Of a stretch of DNA of 39,355 nucleotides, positions 14,587-22,389 are shown piece after piece. The notes beneath the pieces are model-generated. The model had not been told where the DNA came from and ran no database searches. It worked only from the letters and a program-made list of their open reading frames with translations. The stretch is from positions 1 to 39,355 of the forward strand of contig CAOKIU010000015.1 of the NCBI GenBank assembly GCA_948468595.1, written 5' to 3'. This DNA is from an uncultured Christensenella sp. GTDB taxonomy: Bacteria; Bacillota; Clostridia; Christensenellales; UBA1750. A program made the position numbers and the translations under genes. Position 1 is the first letter of the stretch; every line of letters begins with the position of its first letter.

Positions 14587-15566
14587 TTTGTCTCTCCTGT
14601 CTCCGCGCGCACGGCCTTGCGCGCCGCGCGCGGCAGCGTTTTCCTCGCGGCGTTCCGCCGCGCCATGACGTCGGCGACGCGCTCGGGCGTGGCCAGGTAG
14701 GCGCGCTGGTGCATCACCAGCTTGTTGTTGTACAGGCGCTTAAAGTGCATCTGGGCAAAGGATGTGCCGTGCTGCGGGCAGTCGCACAGCGCCATGAAGC
14801 GGCCGTGACCGGCGTCGAACCAGGGCAGCGTCATCGCCGTTTCGCCCCCGCAGACGGGGCAGCGCACCGCCACCATGCGCGCGTTGCCCAGCACATCGTC
14901 ATAGTTGGTGTAGGTCGTGGGCACGGAGCGGGTGTCCGACTGCGCGGCCAGCGCCTCCTCGTTCAGGAATTTCCGCAGCGCCTGGGCCGTCTCCTCCGTC
15001 GCGGCGGAAACGGCGCCCTCCAGGCGCTGGAGCACGCGCGCGGTGTAGAGCGCGTCGTTGAGCGCGCGGTGCGCGGGCAGGTCCATGTCCATGCCCAACC
15101 GCTCCATGGCCGTGGATAGGCCCACCTGCTGCAACGGCTTGTCCGTCAAAAGATGGGAATAGACCATCTGCACGTTGAGGGGCGGGTCCAGGGGCAGGTC
15201 CATCTTGTAGTAGCGGGTGTTGCGCAAAAGCACGGGATAATCATCGCGGCCCCAGGTGCACAGGCAGGCATCCTCGCCGCACCACTTGACGAACTGGGTA
15301 AACGCGCGCGCAAAGGAGAGGCCCGCTTCCAACTCCTCCGGGTCGATGCCCGTCACCTCGCGGATGTGCTTGTCGAGCACGGGGTAGACGACGGGCTTGA
15401 TGATGTATTGCCGCTCATCCAGAATGCGCAGGTCTCGGTCCAGTTTGACCGCACCAATTTCGATGATCTCATGCGGGATCTCGTGGTTGGTGCGGCTGGC
15501 GTGCTGGTTCCACTCCAGGTCCATCACAACGAAGCACTGCGTTTTCTCGGGCACAAATCGTAGCAT
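14583..15566 (-). CDS. DEDDh 3'-5' exonuclease with C-terminal zinc-binding region
   Basis: 327 residues. The exonuclease fold shows Asp16 and Glu18 in MDLEWN, Asp108 in WGRDDY, and His166 with Asp171 in HRALNDA. Together these complete the two-metal DEDDh site of DnaQ/ERI-1-like enzymes. A C-terminal extension has CPVCGGE and CDCPQHG, a likely zinc ribbon for nucleic-acid binding. It probably trims DNA or RNA 3' ends in the cytosol, and the exact substrate is unknown. AAGGAG lies 11 nt before the ATG. The gene is coupled to the downstream GNAT gene by a 4-bp overlap. Confidence 0.9.
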   Translation of the reverse strand: MLRFVPEKTQCFVVMDLEWNQHASRTNHEIPHEIIEIGAVKLDRDLRILDERQYIIKPVVYPVLDKHIREVTGIDPEELEAGLSFARAFTQFVKWCGEDACLCTWGRDDYPVLLRNTRYYKMDLPLDPPLNVQMVYSHLLTDKPLQQVGLSTAMERLGMDMDLPAHRALNDALYTARVLQRLEGAVSAATEETAQALRKFLNEEALAAQSDTRSVPTTYTNYDDVLGNARMVAVRCPVCGGETAMTLPWFDAGHGRFMALCDCPQHGTSFAQMHFKRLYNNKLVMHQRAYLATPERVADVMARRNAARKTLPRAARKAVRAETGETK

Positions 15567-15628
15567 CTCGGTTAAAACTCCTTCATTCCTCCGCCCGCCG
15601 GGCGGGCAGGGGACGCAAATACTTTGCT

Positions 15629-15658
15629 ATTATACCACCGCGCGCCCCGTTTTGTCAC
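15629..15658 (-). promoter_or_regulatory. promoter of the exonuclease-GNAT operon
   Basis: On the minus strand GTGACA (15653-15658) and an extended TG-G-TATAAT (-10 at 15629-15634) are spaced by 18 bp, 62 bp before the start codon. A GC hairpin (GCCCGCC/GGCGGGC) occurs in the leader near 15594-15607. Confidence 0.75.
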
Positions 15659-15781
15659 CCTCAATCGCGGGTCCGCGCGCCGCGTCGCTGCAAATTCCGC
15701 GCCCGCTTGGGCGCGTCCCTCTTTTTTTCCGCGCCGCGCTGTGGTATCCTTACCCTATAAGAGTATCGAGGAGGTTTTTTC

Positions 15782-16138
15782 ATGGTCATTCGCAACTTTC
15801 TGGAGACCCCGCTTCACGATGACTGCATCCACGACGGCCAGGGCCTGTGCCATCACGCCAACATCCTGCCCGCCGAGGTCTTTGACGCGCCCATCCGTTT
15901 TCTGAACTACACCATCCTGCCCAAGGGCGCCTCCTTCGGCGTTCACAAGCACGGGGACGACAACGAGCTCTACATCATCTTGGAGGGCAGCGGGCACTAC
16001 ACCTGCAACGATGAGACGGTGCCCTGCAAGGCGGGCGACGTGCTGGTCAACCCCGCCTTCGGCGCGCACGCCATCGTCAACGACGGCGACGGCGATGTGG
16101 AAATGCGCGTGCTGGTGCTGGAAGCCTATAACCGCTGA
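15782..16138 (+). CDS. cupin domain protein
   Basis: A 118-aa single-domain cupin. Motif 1 reads GVHKHGDDNELYIILEGSG, with the two His and the Glu of the metal site. Motif 2 reads AGDVLVNPAFGAHAIVN with the third His. Such small cupins bind metal and may isomerise or sense sugars, and nothing in the sequence specifies a substrate. GAGGAGG sits 7 nt before the ATG. TG-G-TATCCT (15742-15750) is a weak extended -10. The 3' end of the gene is echoed twice in the following 200 bp. Confidence 0.9.
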   Translation: MVIRNFLETPLHDDCIHDGQGLCHHANILPAEVFDAPIRFLNYTILPKGASFGVHKHGDDNELYIILEGSGHYTCNDETVPCKAGDVLVNPAFGAHAIVNDGDGDVEMRVLVLEAYNR

Positions 16139-16342
16139 CCACTTTGCGTTGGGCAGGCTGCACCTGCCGGGGACCAGAGCGCGCGCCAGCGCCAACGATG
16201 GCTGCGTGGATACGCACGGCTGGGGCCGAAGGTCCAAAGCCGCTGATCTCTTTGCGTTGGGCGGGCTGCACTGCTCGGCGGCGCGTCGGCGCCGTTCGCG
16301 CCGCAGCGCGGGCCGTCTCCCGTCGAAGGTCTATAACCGCCG
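16121..16342 (+). repeat. degenerate direct repeats of the cupin gene's 3' end
   Basis: Copy 1 (16121-16163) contains the cupin stop codon. Copy 2 (16228-16271) repeats CCGCTGA, then CTTTGCGTTGGGC and GGCTGCAC with one-base differences. Copy 3 (16325-16342) repeats only GAAGGTCTATAACCGC. The spacings are about 107 and 97 bp. The segment holds no other supported gene. Confidence 0.65.
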
Positions 16343-16350
16343 GGCGGGCC

Positions 16351-16785
16351 TCACCTCTCGTCCAGAGTTTCTTCCAGCGCCCTTAAAAAGGCCTGATCCT
16401 CCGCCGCCGTGCGCTTTTTCGGCCCGCGCAGACGCCCCCCGCCGCGCCTGATCTTTCGGGCGGTATGCCGCGCCAGCAGCAGCGCGTCGATATTGTCCGC
16501 GCTGTAGCGCAGCCCATCCTGCCGCAGGACCTTCGCGCCCCTGGCCAGGCACATGGCCGCCAGGCCGTAATCCTGGGTAACCGCCACGTCGCCCGGCCGC
16601 ACGGCGTTCGCCAGCGCCAAATCCGCGCTGTCGGCGCCCTTTTCCACCACGAGGGTGCGCGCGCCCATGCCCTCCACGTTGTGCGACGTATCGCACACGA
16701 GGAGCGTTTCCACGCCCCGTTGGGCCGCCGCGCGCACGCAAAGCTCGATCACCGGGCAGGCGTCGGCATCCACCAGCAGTCTCAT
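16351..16785 (-). CDS. DUF188 / UPF0178 family protein (YaiI/YqxD-like)
   Basis: 144 residues. It opens MRLLVDADACPV, the hallmark of the family, and continues with VVEKGADSADLALAN, PGDVAVTQDYGLAAMCL and RGGGRLRGPKKR. All of these are conserved stretches of UPF0178. The fold is PIN-like by family knowledge and the role is unknown. The ATG at 16785 is preceded by GGAGGG. The frame stays open far upstream (to 17652), but that part is antisense to the aldo/keto reductase and is not coding. It is divergent from that reductase with 45 bp between starts. Confidence 0.9.
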   Translation of the reverse strand: MRLLVDADACPVIELCVRAAAQRGVETLLVCDTSHNVEGMGARTLVVEKGADSADLALANAVRPGDVAVTQDYGLAAMCLARGAKVLRQDGLRYSADNIDALLLARHTARKIRRGGGRLRGPKKRTAAEDQAFLRALEETLDER

Positions 16786-16830
16786 CTCATCCCTCCGCAC
16801 CAAATTGTCATGTAAAGGAGAAAAATTACG

Positions 16831-17748
16831 ATGGAATACACTCACTTGGGTTCGACGGATATCACGGTTTCCCGCATCGTCCACGGCTGCATGGAGCTGG
16901 GCGGCGGTCCCTGGGAGGTCCAAAGCGACAAGGAGAACCTCGCGCTGCTCAACGCCGCGCTGGAGCACGGCGTCACCACCTTTGACACGGCCGAAAGCTA
17001 CGGCGGCGGCCATTCCGAGGAGGTGGTGGGCGACGCCCTCCACGCCGTGCGCGACAAGGTGGTGCTGTGCACCAAGGTGGCCAAGGAGCACCTGAAAAAG
17101 GAGGATGTCATCGCCGCCTGCGAGGGCAGCCTGCGCAGGCTGCGCACCGACTACATCGACTTGCTCTACATTCACTGGCCCAACGACAGCATTGACATTG
17201 GCTCCACCATGGAGGGCTTCAACCAGCTCAAGGACCAGGGCAAGATCCGCGCCATCGGCGTATCCAACTTCTCGGTAGAGCAGATGCAGGCGGCGATGCG
17301 CTACGCCCGCCTGGACGCGCTGCAACCGGAGTACAATTTGCTCTGCCGCGGCATTGAGCGCGACGTTTTGCCCTTCTGCGCGCAGAACCACATCTCCGTG
17401 ATGACCTACAACTCCATCGCCAAGGGCATCCTCTCCGGGGCGTTCCACTTCTACGGCGCAAAGGTGACGGATTTCCGCACCGCCAAGCCCCTCTTCCAGC
17501 CCGAGGCGCTCGAGCGGGAGCTGCCGCTGCTCAACCTTTTGCGCGACATCGCCCAGGCGCACGGCGTCACCATCGCCCAGGCCGCCATCCGCTACAGCCT
17601 GGCGCAGCCGGGCGTGACCTCCACCATCGTGGGCACGCAAAACCCCCGCCATTTCCTGGACAACATCGCCGCCGCGGACCTCGTCCTCTCGCCGGATGAG
17701 CTAAAGGCCCTTGCGGAGGCCAGCTCCGCGGTGCTGGCCGCGCTGTAA
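16831..17748 (+). CDS. aldo/keto reductase
   Basis: A 305-aa TIM-barrel NADPH-dependent oxidoreductase. The catalytic tetrad is visible: Asp52 and Tyr57 in FDTAESYGGG, Lys82 in LCTKVAK, and His115 in YIHWP. GVSNFS, Arg-rich loops and VGTQNPRH near the end are cofactor-site features. It reduces aldehydes or ketones, and the substrate is not predictable. AAAGGAG precedes the ATG. Its promoter would have to lie inside the start of the divergent DUF188 gene. Confidence 0.93.
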   Translation: MEYTHLGSTDITVSRIVHGCMELGGGPWEVQSDKENLALLNAALEHGVTTFDTAESYGGGHSEEVVGDALHAVRDKVVLCTKVAKEHLKKEDVIAACEGSLRRLRTDYIDLLYIHWPNDSIDIGSTMEGFNQLKDQGKIRAIGVSNFSVEQMQAAMRYARLDALQPEYNLLCRGIERDVLPFCAQNHISVMTYNSIAKGILSGAFHFYGAKVTDFRTAKPLFQPEALERELPLLNLLRDIAQAHGVTIAQAAIRYSLAQPGVTSTIVGTQNPRHFLDNIAAADLVLSPDELKALAEASSAVLAAL

Positions 17749-17804
17749 CGCCAAGGCCCGACTTTAACGGATGCGTTGATGGCGCTGGGGCGCAAATAAA
17801 ACGA

Positions 17805-17833
17805 AGGCGCGGAAAGGATGACTTTCCGCGCCT
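17805..17833. terminator. bidirectional terminator between aldo/keto reductase and guaB
   Basis: AGGCGCGGAAAG pairs perfectly with CTTTCCGCGCCT around a five-base loop. The minus-strand side continues into TCGTTTTATTT, which favours guaB termination. The plus-strand side is followed by CTTTC. Confidence 0.8.
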
Positions 17834-17843
17834 CTTTCATCGA

Positions 17844-19352
17844 TCACTCCGCCTGAATGCCCTTGTTCTTGAGCAGCACGTCGTGCGAGCCGCCCTCGAC
17901 GATGGAGGTGGAGGAGACCACCGTCAGCCGCGCGTTCTTTTGCAGCTCGGGGATGGAGAGCACGCCGCAATTGCACATGGTGGAGCGCACCTTGTAAAGC
18001 GAGGTGTTGACGTTGTCCTTGAGGGAGCCGGCATAGGGCACGTAGGAATCCACGCCCTCCTCAAAGGAGAGCTTGGCCGCGCCGCCCAGGTCGTAGCGCT
18101 GCCAGTTGCGCGCGCGGTTGGAGCCCTCGCCCCAGTATTCCTTCATGTAGTTGCCGTTGATGTTGACCTTGTTGGTGGGGGACTCGTCAAAGCGGGCAAA
18201 GTACCGCCCCAACATCAGGAAATCCGCGCCCATGGCCAGGGCCAGCGTCATGTGGTAGTCGTAGACGATGCCGCCGTCCGAGCAGATCGGCACGTAAACG
18301 CCCGTCTCCTTAAAGTACTCGTCCCGCGCCGCGGCCACCTCAATCAGCGCGGTGGCCTGGCCCCTGCCAATGCCCTTGGTCTCGCGCGTGATGCAGATGG
18401 AGCCGCCGCCAATGCCCACCTTGACAAAGTCCGCGCCCGCACGCGCCAGGAACAGGAAGCCGTCCCGATCCACCACGTTGCCCGCGCCGATCTTGACCGA
18501 ATCGCCATATTTGCCGCGCACCCAGGCCAGCGTGCGCTTCTGCCACTCGGTAAAGCCCTCGGAGGAATCGATGCACAGCACGTCCGCGCCGGCCTCCACC
18601 AGGGCGGGCACGCGCTCCTCATAGTCCCTGGTGTTGATGCCCGCGCCCACCACGTACCGCTTCTGCTTGTCCAGCAGCTCGTTGGGGTTTTCCTTGTGCT
18701 GGGCGTAGTCCTTGCGGAACACCATGTAGACCAGGTGCTGCTCCTCGTCAATTAAGGGAAGGGAATTGAGCTTGTGCTCCCAGATGATGTCGTTGGCCAC
18801 CTTCAAGGTGGTGTCGGCCGGGGCGGTGATGAGCTTATCAAAGGGCGTCATGAACTCGGAGACCTTGGTAGAGGGGCTCATGCGGCTGACGCGGTAGTCG
18901 CGGCTGGCCACGATGCCCAGCAGCTTGCCCTCCGCGGTGCCGTCCTCGGTCACCGCCACGGTGGAGTGCCCGGTCTTTTCCTTGAGGGCGAGCACGTCCT
19001 CCAGGGTGTTGTCCGGCTTGATATTGGAATCCGACTTGACAAAGCCTGCCTTGTAGCTCTTGACGCGGGCCACCATGGCCGCCTCGTCCTTGATCGACTG
19101 GGAACCATAGATGAAGGATATGCCGCCCTCGGTGGCCAGGGCGATGGCCATGTTGTCGTCCGAGACCGACTGCATGATGGCGGAGACCATGGGGATGTTC
19201 ATCTCGAGCGGGCACGCTTCCTCGCCCTTCCTGTACTTGACCAGCGGGGTCTTCAGGCTCACGTTGGCGGGGATGCACTCCGCAGAGGAATAACCGGGAA
19301 CCAGCAGGTACTCGCCAAAGGTGCGGCTGGGCTCAGAATAGTAAAAAGCCAT
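17844..19352 (-). CDS. guaB: IMP dehydrogenase (Tritrichomonas-like type)
   Basis: A 502-aa enzyme oxidising IMP to XMP with NAD+, the committed step of GMP synthesis. The catalytic Cys is Cys320 in GGGSICITR. The usual bacterial loop reads GPGSICTTR, and the CITRE-KGIGRGQ form here is that of the parasite Tritrichomonas foetus. The mobile-flap Arg-Tyr pair is 419-420 (NWQRY). CBS domains occupy about residues 105-220. The C-terminal YAGSLKDNV and TMCNCG also match the parasite-type enzyme. The ATG at 19352 follows AAAGGAGAG, and the frame's upstream 33 codons are not used. No purine riboswitch is visible in the short leader. Confidence 0.95.
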   Translation of the reverse strand: MAFYYSEPSRTFGEYLLVPGYSSAECIPANVSLKTPLVKYRKGEEACPLEMNIPMVSAIMQSVSDDNMAIALATEGGISFIYGSQSIKDEAAMVARVKSYKAGFVKSDSNIKPDNTLEDVLALKEKTGHSTVAVTEDGTAEGKLLGIVASRDYRVSRMSPSTKVSEFMTPFDKLITAPADTTLKVANDIIWEHKLNSLPLIDEEQHLVYMVFRKDYAQHKENPNELLDKQKRYVVGAGINTRDYEERVPALVEAGADVLCIDSSEGFTEWQKRTLAWVRGKYGDSVKIGAGNVVDRDGFLFLARAGADFVKVGIGGGSICITRETKGIGRGQATALIEVAAARDEYFKETGVYVPICSDGGIVYDYHMTLALAMGADFLMLGRYFARFDESPTNKVNINGNYMKEYWGEGSNRARNWQRYDLGGAAKLSFEEGVDSYVPYAGSLKDNVNTSLYKVRSTMCNCGVLSIPELQKNARLTVVSSTSIVEGGSHDVLLKNKGIQAE

Positions 19353-19391
19353 GGCTTGTCTCTCCTTTATCCATCGTTTTATATTAGTGGC

Positions 19392-19419
19392 ATTATAGCA
19401 GAAACCTAGGCAATTGCAA
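19392..19419 (-). promoter_or_regulatory. guaB promoter
   Basis: On the minus strand TTGCAA (19414-19419) and a consensus TATAAT (19392-19397) are spaced by 16 bp. The transcription start would be about 30 bp before the guaB start codon. Confidence 0.75.
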
Positions 19420-19500
19420 CGGCTTTTCCAAAAAATTCGAAGATTTAACATCGATTTTGCCTGTCAATCCTGCATTATGGCCACATAAATCCGAATATTA

Positions 19501-19543
19501 CAAAACCCCGCTGCGCGCAATGTTCACGTTCAGCGGGGTTTGG
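19501..19543 (-). terminator. terminator after the ROK kinase gene
   Basis: AAACCCCGCTG on the minus strand pairs with CAGCGGGGTTT, and the stem runs into TTTTGTAATATT. It lies 36 bp after the ROK stop codon. Confidence 0.8.
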
Positions 19544-19578
19544 GAATTTCTGCGGAAGCTATCCTTCACTTCATTATG

Positions 19579-20535
19579 TTAAAGCGCATTTTTTCCTGCA
19601 ATCTCATCCAGCGTCATCTTGTGCAGTCCCAGCACGACCGAGGCCTCCGGGTTGGCCGCCAGGCGGATGGCCGGGTGCCCCCAAGGCGTCCAGGCGTACT
19701 TGTTAACGTGCTCCTCCATCGGCCGGCGCAGGTCCTCGCCCATCCGGGCAATGCCGCCGGAGAGGACGATGACCTCCGGGTCGTAGGCGACGATGAGATT
19801 GCAAAGGTTGGCGCTCCAGCAGTCCAGCGACCGCTTGAGCAGTTTTTGGGCGAGCAGGTCGCCCTCGTCCGCGCAGCGCTTGAGGTTTTTGTAGTCGATG
19901 ACCTCCAATCCGCTCAGGGCGCTGACCTCAAAGAGGGGGTCCTTGCGGGCGAACAGCGGCAGGGACCAGGAGCTGGCGTTGGCCTCCATGCAGCCGATGT
20001 TGCCGCAGTTGCAGGGCGTGGCGTCGGGCCCGGCCTCAATGACCATGTGCCCGCCGATGCAGGCCGCCTGGAAGTGCTTGCCGCGAATCAGCCTGCCGTC
20101 CATCATGGCCGCCGCGCCAACGCCGGTGCCGAAGATCATCATCACGGCGTCGCGCGTGTCCTGGGCGCAGCCGTAGGCCACCTCGCCGATGAGCGCGGCG
20201 TTGGAGTCGTTGTCCAGGACGAAGGGGCAGTCGAACGTGCGCTTGACCCAGCCCTTTAAATCGTAGCCGATGGCATCGACAAACTTGCCGTTGGCCGAGA
20301 CCACCACCTTTTCCTTGGGATTGACCAGGCCCGGGAAGGCGATGCCCAGCCCGTCCACGCGGTCAAGGCCCATCTCCGCCATCATGGCGCGGCCCTCCCG
20401 CTCCGCCGTGTCCAGGTTCTTTTGGTACTTTCCGTCGCGGTAGGCCTCCACCATGCGCTCCTTTAGGATCTTGCCGTCCTCAAGCAGCGCCAGCTTCATG
20501 CGCGTGCCGCCAATATCCATTGCCAGTGTAATCAT
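19579..20535 (-). CDS. ROK-family sugar kinase
   Basis: 318 residues of the ROK family. The phosphate-binding DIGGTRMKLA is at 7-16 and the catalytic Asp110 is in LDNDSNAAL. The ATPase loop is FGTGVGAA. The zinc site is His163 (GGHM) with Cys175, Cys177 and Cys182 in CNCGNIGCMEA. No N-terminal helix-turn-helix is present, so it is a kinase (glucose, fructose or N-acetyl sugar type) and not a ROK repressor. The ribosome site is a modest AAGGGG. Only 25 bp separate its start from the inverted-repeat element, so the element may have replaced its natural promoter region. Confidence 0.9.
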   Translation of the reverse strand: MITLAMDIGGTRMKLALLEDGKILKERMVEAYRDGKYQKNLDTAEREGRAMMAEMGLDRVDGLGIAFPGLVNPKEKVVVSANGKFVDAIGYDLKGWVKRTFDCPFVLDNDSNAALIGEVAYGCAQDTRDAVMMIFGTGVGAAAMMDGRLIRGKHFQAACIGGHMVIEAGPDATPCNCGNIGCMEANASSWSLPLFARKDPLFEVSALSGLEVIDYKNLKRCADEGDLLAQKLLKRSLDCWSANLCNLIVAYDPEVIVLSGGIARMGEDLRRPMEEHVNKYAWTPWGHPAIRLAANPEASVVLGLHKMTLDEIAGKNAL

Positions 20536-20560
20536 GTTTTCATAACCCCTTATTTTTTAT

Positions 20561-21234
20561 CTCCCTTTTCGGAAAGGTGTTCCCAATGGCCGTTACGAAC
20601 CTTGATAAGAAAAAACATCGGTTTAATCCCGAGAACATCAAAAAGCATTGTTTATAACATGCTCTTCATGTACGCCTGGAGAGCAGTGTATTCACGCTGA
20701 TATGAGCCTCTTTTTTCCTCGCTTACATCAGCATAAAATTGGTGTTGCGAGAACAACTCAATCGCTTCTTGCAGAGGAATCCACTCCGGCTCCAGTCCAC
20801 GACGTTTCTCTGCATCTGTCAGATGCATCTTCCCTTCACCAATCACTTCACATACAAAATAGTGACTGATATAACGATATTCCTCATAGTATTCATACAA
20901 CGTCAGAAACTGCTCTATAGGACGCACAATCAGACCCGTTTCTTCCTCTGCTTCCCGCACGCAGCATTCTTCGGGCGTTTCACCCTCCTCCAACCCGCCG
21001 CCGGGTACCAACCACCATCCGGACGCCGTTTCGTGGGTAAGAAGAATCTTCCCATTCTGCACAATCACTGTCCGGCTGCCCGCACGCGTCTTGGTGAAAG
21101 TTTCAAAACGATTCGCACCAAGTATTTCTATCTCCTTCATGTCGCTTCTGCCACCTATTCTTGGGTTTATTCCCAAAGTATTTTTCGGCATTCTCGCAGC
21201 TAATTCTAATGGATACACAATTCCGAAAAGGGAG
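20561..21234. mobile_element. inverted-repeat-bounded cassette carrying a Nudix gene
   Basis: CTCCCTTTTCGGAA (20561-20574) is the exact reverse complement of 21221-21234. Extending inward, 23 of 29 bases pair between 20561-20589 and 21206-21234. The outside flanks TATTTTTTAT (20551-20560) and TTTTTTTTAT (21235-21244) agree at 9 of 10 positions, like a target-site duplication, though both are low complexity. By hand count 20701-20940 is about 44% G+C, against about 68% at 21601-21660. There is no transposase, so a non-autonomous element mobilised in trans is the best reading. Confidence 0.7.
20652..21140 (-). CDS. Nudix hydrolase
   Basis: 162 residues. A perfect Nudix box, G-x5-E-x7-REAEEETGL, begins at GGLEEGETPEEC after the strand WWLVPGG. 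The fold hydrolyses nucleoside diphosphates linked to another moiety, and the specific substrate is not evident. The ATG at 21140 is chosen, with AGGTGG about 11 nt upstream. In-frame codons further up reach into the terminal repeat and lack a ribosome site. Codon use is clearly richer in A and T than in the neighbours, and the gene sits wholly inside the inverted-repeat cassette, both signs of transfer. Confidence 0.9.
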   Translation of the reverse strand: MKEIEILGANRFETFTKTRAGSRTVIVQNGKILLTHETASGWWLVPGGGLEEGETPEECCVREAEEETGLIVRPIEQFLTLYEYYEEYRYISHYFVCEVIGEGKMHLTDAEKRRGLEPEWIPLQEAIELFSQHQFYADVSEEKRGSYQREYTALQAYMKSML

Positions 21235-21284
21235 TTTTTTTTATCTATCCACCCTCATCAGGCGCCTGCGCATCCGCCCGCGCC

Positions 21285-22226
21285 CTAGATCAGCGCCAAG
21301 GATTTGAGCGCGAAGATCCACAAAAACATCGTCAGCACCGCCAGGAGCGAGCCAAAGACCACCAACCCGCCCGCCAGTTCGCTGTCGCCGTCCATCTGCT
21401 GGGCCATGGTAAAGGAGGAGACGGCGGGCGGCGCGGCGAGCATCACCATCAGGGCGATGAGCTCCTCGCCGCGGAAGCCCAGCATCACGGCGATGGTGAC
21501 AAAGATCAGCGGCATGATCACCAGCCGGCCCGCCACGCCTATGGCCAGCTGCCGGACGCAGCCCTTAACGGAGCTGAAGTTGAACTCCGCGCCCAGGATC
21601 ACCAGCGCAAGGGGCGTGGCGACCTTGGCCAGGTCCCCTATGGGCTTGAGCAGCACCTGCGGCAGCTTGATGTTCAGCGCGAGCATGACAAGCCCCAGCG
21701 CCGAGGCGATGATGAGAGGGTTGGTCGCGACGGACTTTGCGATCTTCCAGAAATTTGGACGGCCGCCGCGGTTGATCTCCAGGGCGATGACGGAGAAGGC
21801 GTTAAACATCGGCACCACCACGGCGATGACCAGGGACACGGCGCCCGTATTGCCGCCCTCCCCGCACAGGGAGATGAGCACCGGCAGGCCGAAGATGACG
21901 AAGTTGGAGCGCATGATGCCCTGGATCAGCACGCCGCGGCGCCGCTTCTCCTTTTCCACCAGCGGCACCACGATCATGCACAGGGCGAATTCCGCGATGA
22001 CAAAGAGCACGGCCGTGAGGATCAGCGGCCCGTTAAAGGCCGTGGTCAGGTCGGTCACGACGATGTTATAAAACAACAGGATGGTCAAAAATACGCGGAA
22101 GACGACGTTGTTCATCTTTCGCAGCGTGACCTCGTCCACCATCTTGATGCATTTGATGAAATAGCCCAGCGCCATCATCAAAAACAGGGGCAAAACCACG
22201 TTAAAGGCCAGGATTAGATTTTCCAT
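21285..22226 (-). CDS. AEC-family transporter
   Basis: 313 residues with about ten membrane helices. It starts MENLILAFNVVLPLFLMMALGYF and keeps the family pattern of a mid-protein NFVIFGLPVL and a later TPLALVILGAEF. It would be a plasma-membrane secondary carrier of organic acids or similar anions. It is related to the transporter at 723-1676 but clearly diverged. The start ATG has GGAGATGG upstream. It precedes the ROK gene on the same strand, with the Nudix cassette now between them. Confidence 0.88.
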   Translation of the reverse strand: MENLILAFNVVLPLFLMMALGYFIKCIKMVDEVTLRKMNNVVFRVFLTILLFYNIVVTDLTTAFNGPLILTAVLFVIAEFALCMIVVPLVEKEKRRRGVLIQGIMRSNFVIFGLPVLISLCGEGGNTGAVSLVIAVVVPMFNAFSVIALEINRGGRPNFWKIAKSVATNPLIIASALGLVMLALNIKLPQVLLKPIGDLAKVATPLALVILGAEFNFSSVKGCVRQLAIGVAGRLVIMPLIFVTIAVMLGFRGEELIALMVMLAAPPAVSSFTMAQQMDGDSELAGGLVVFGSLLAVLTMFLWIFALKSLALI

Positions 22227-22259
22227 ACGCGCGCCATCTCCATTTGATGTACTGTCTGC

Positions 22260-22288
22260 ATTATAGCATATCCTCTCCCGCCCGTAAA
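22260..22288 (-). promoter_or_regulatory. promoter of the second AEC transporter
   Basis: On the minus strand TTTACG (22283-22288) and extended TG-C-TATAAT (-10 at 22260-22265) are separated by 17 bp, 33 bp before the start codon. Confidence 0.8.
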
Positions 22289-22337
22289 CGGACTGAGGCG
22301 CATTCCGTTGTTTCCCGCCGCGGACCGTATCGGCACA

Positions 22338-22378
22338 ATAAAAAAGGGAGGAGCGGCCTATCCGCCGCTCTCCCCCTT
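22338..22378 (-). terminator. terminator of the yhaO-yhaN operon
   Basis: On the minus strand GGGAGAGCGGC pairs with GCCGCTCCTCCC with one bulge and ends in TTTTTTATTG. It lies directly after the YhaN-like stop codon. Confidence 0.85.
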
Positions 22379-22389
22379 GGGCCGTCGTC

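Noticed and set aside
16786-17652. Upstream extension of the DUF188 frame
   Set aside because: This part is antisense to the aldo/keto reductase. The family start MRLLVDADACPV and its GGAGGG site fix the true start at 16785.
19353-19451. Extended N-terminus or purine riboswitch before guaB
   Set aside because: The -10 box falls inside the would-be extension, and the leader of about 30 bases is too short for a riboswitch.
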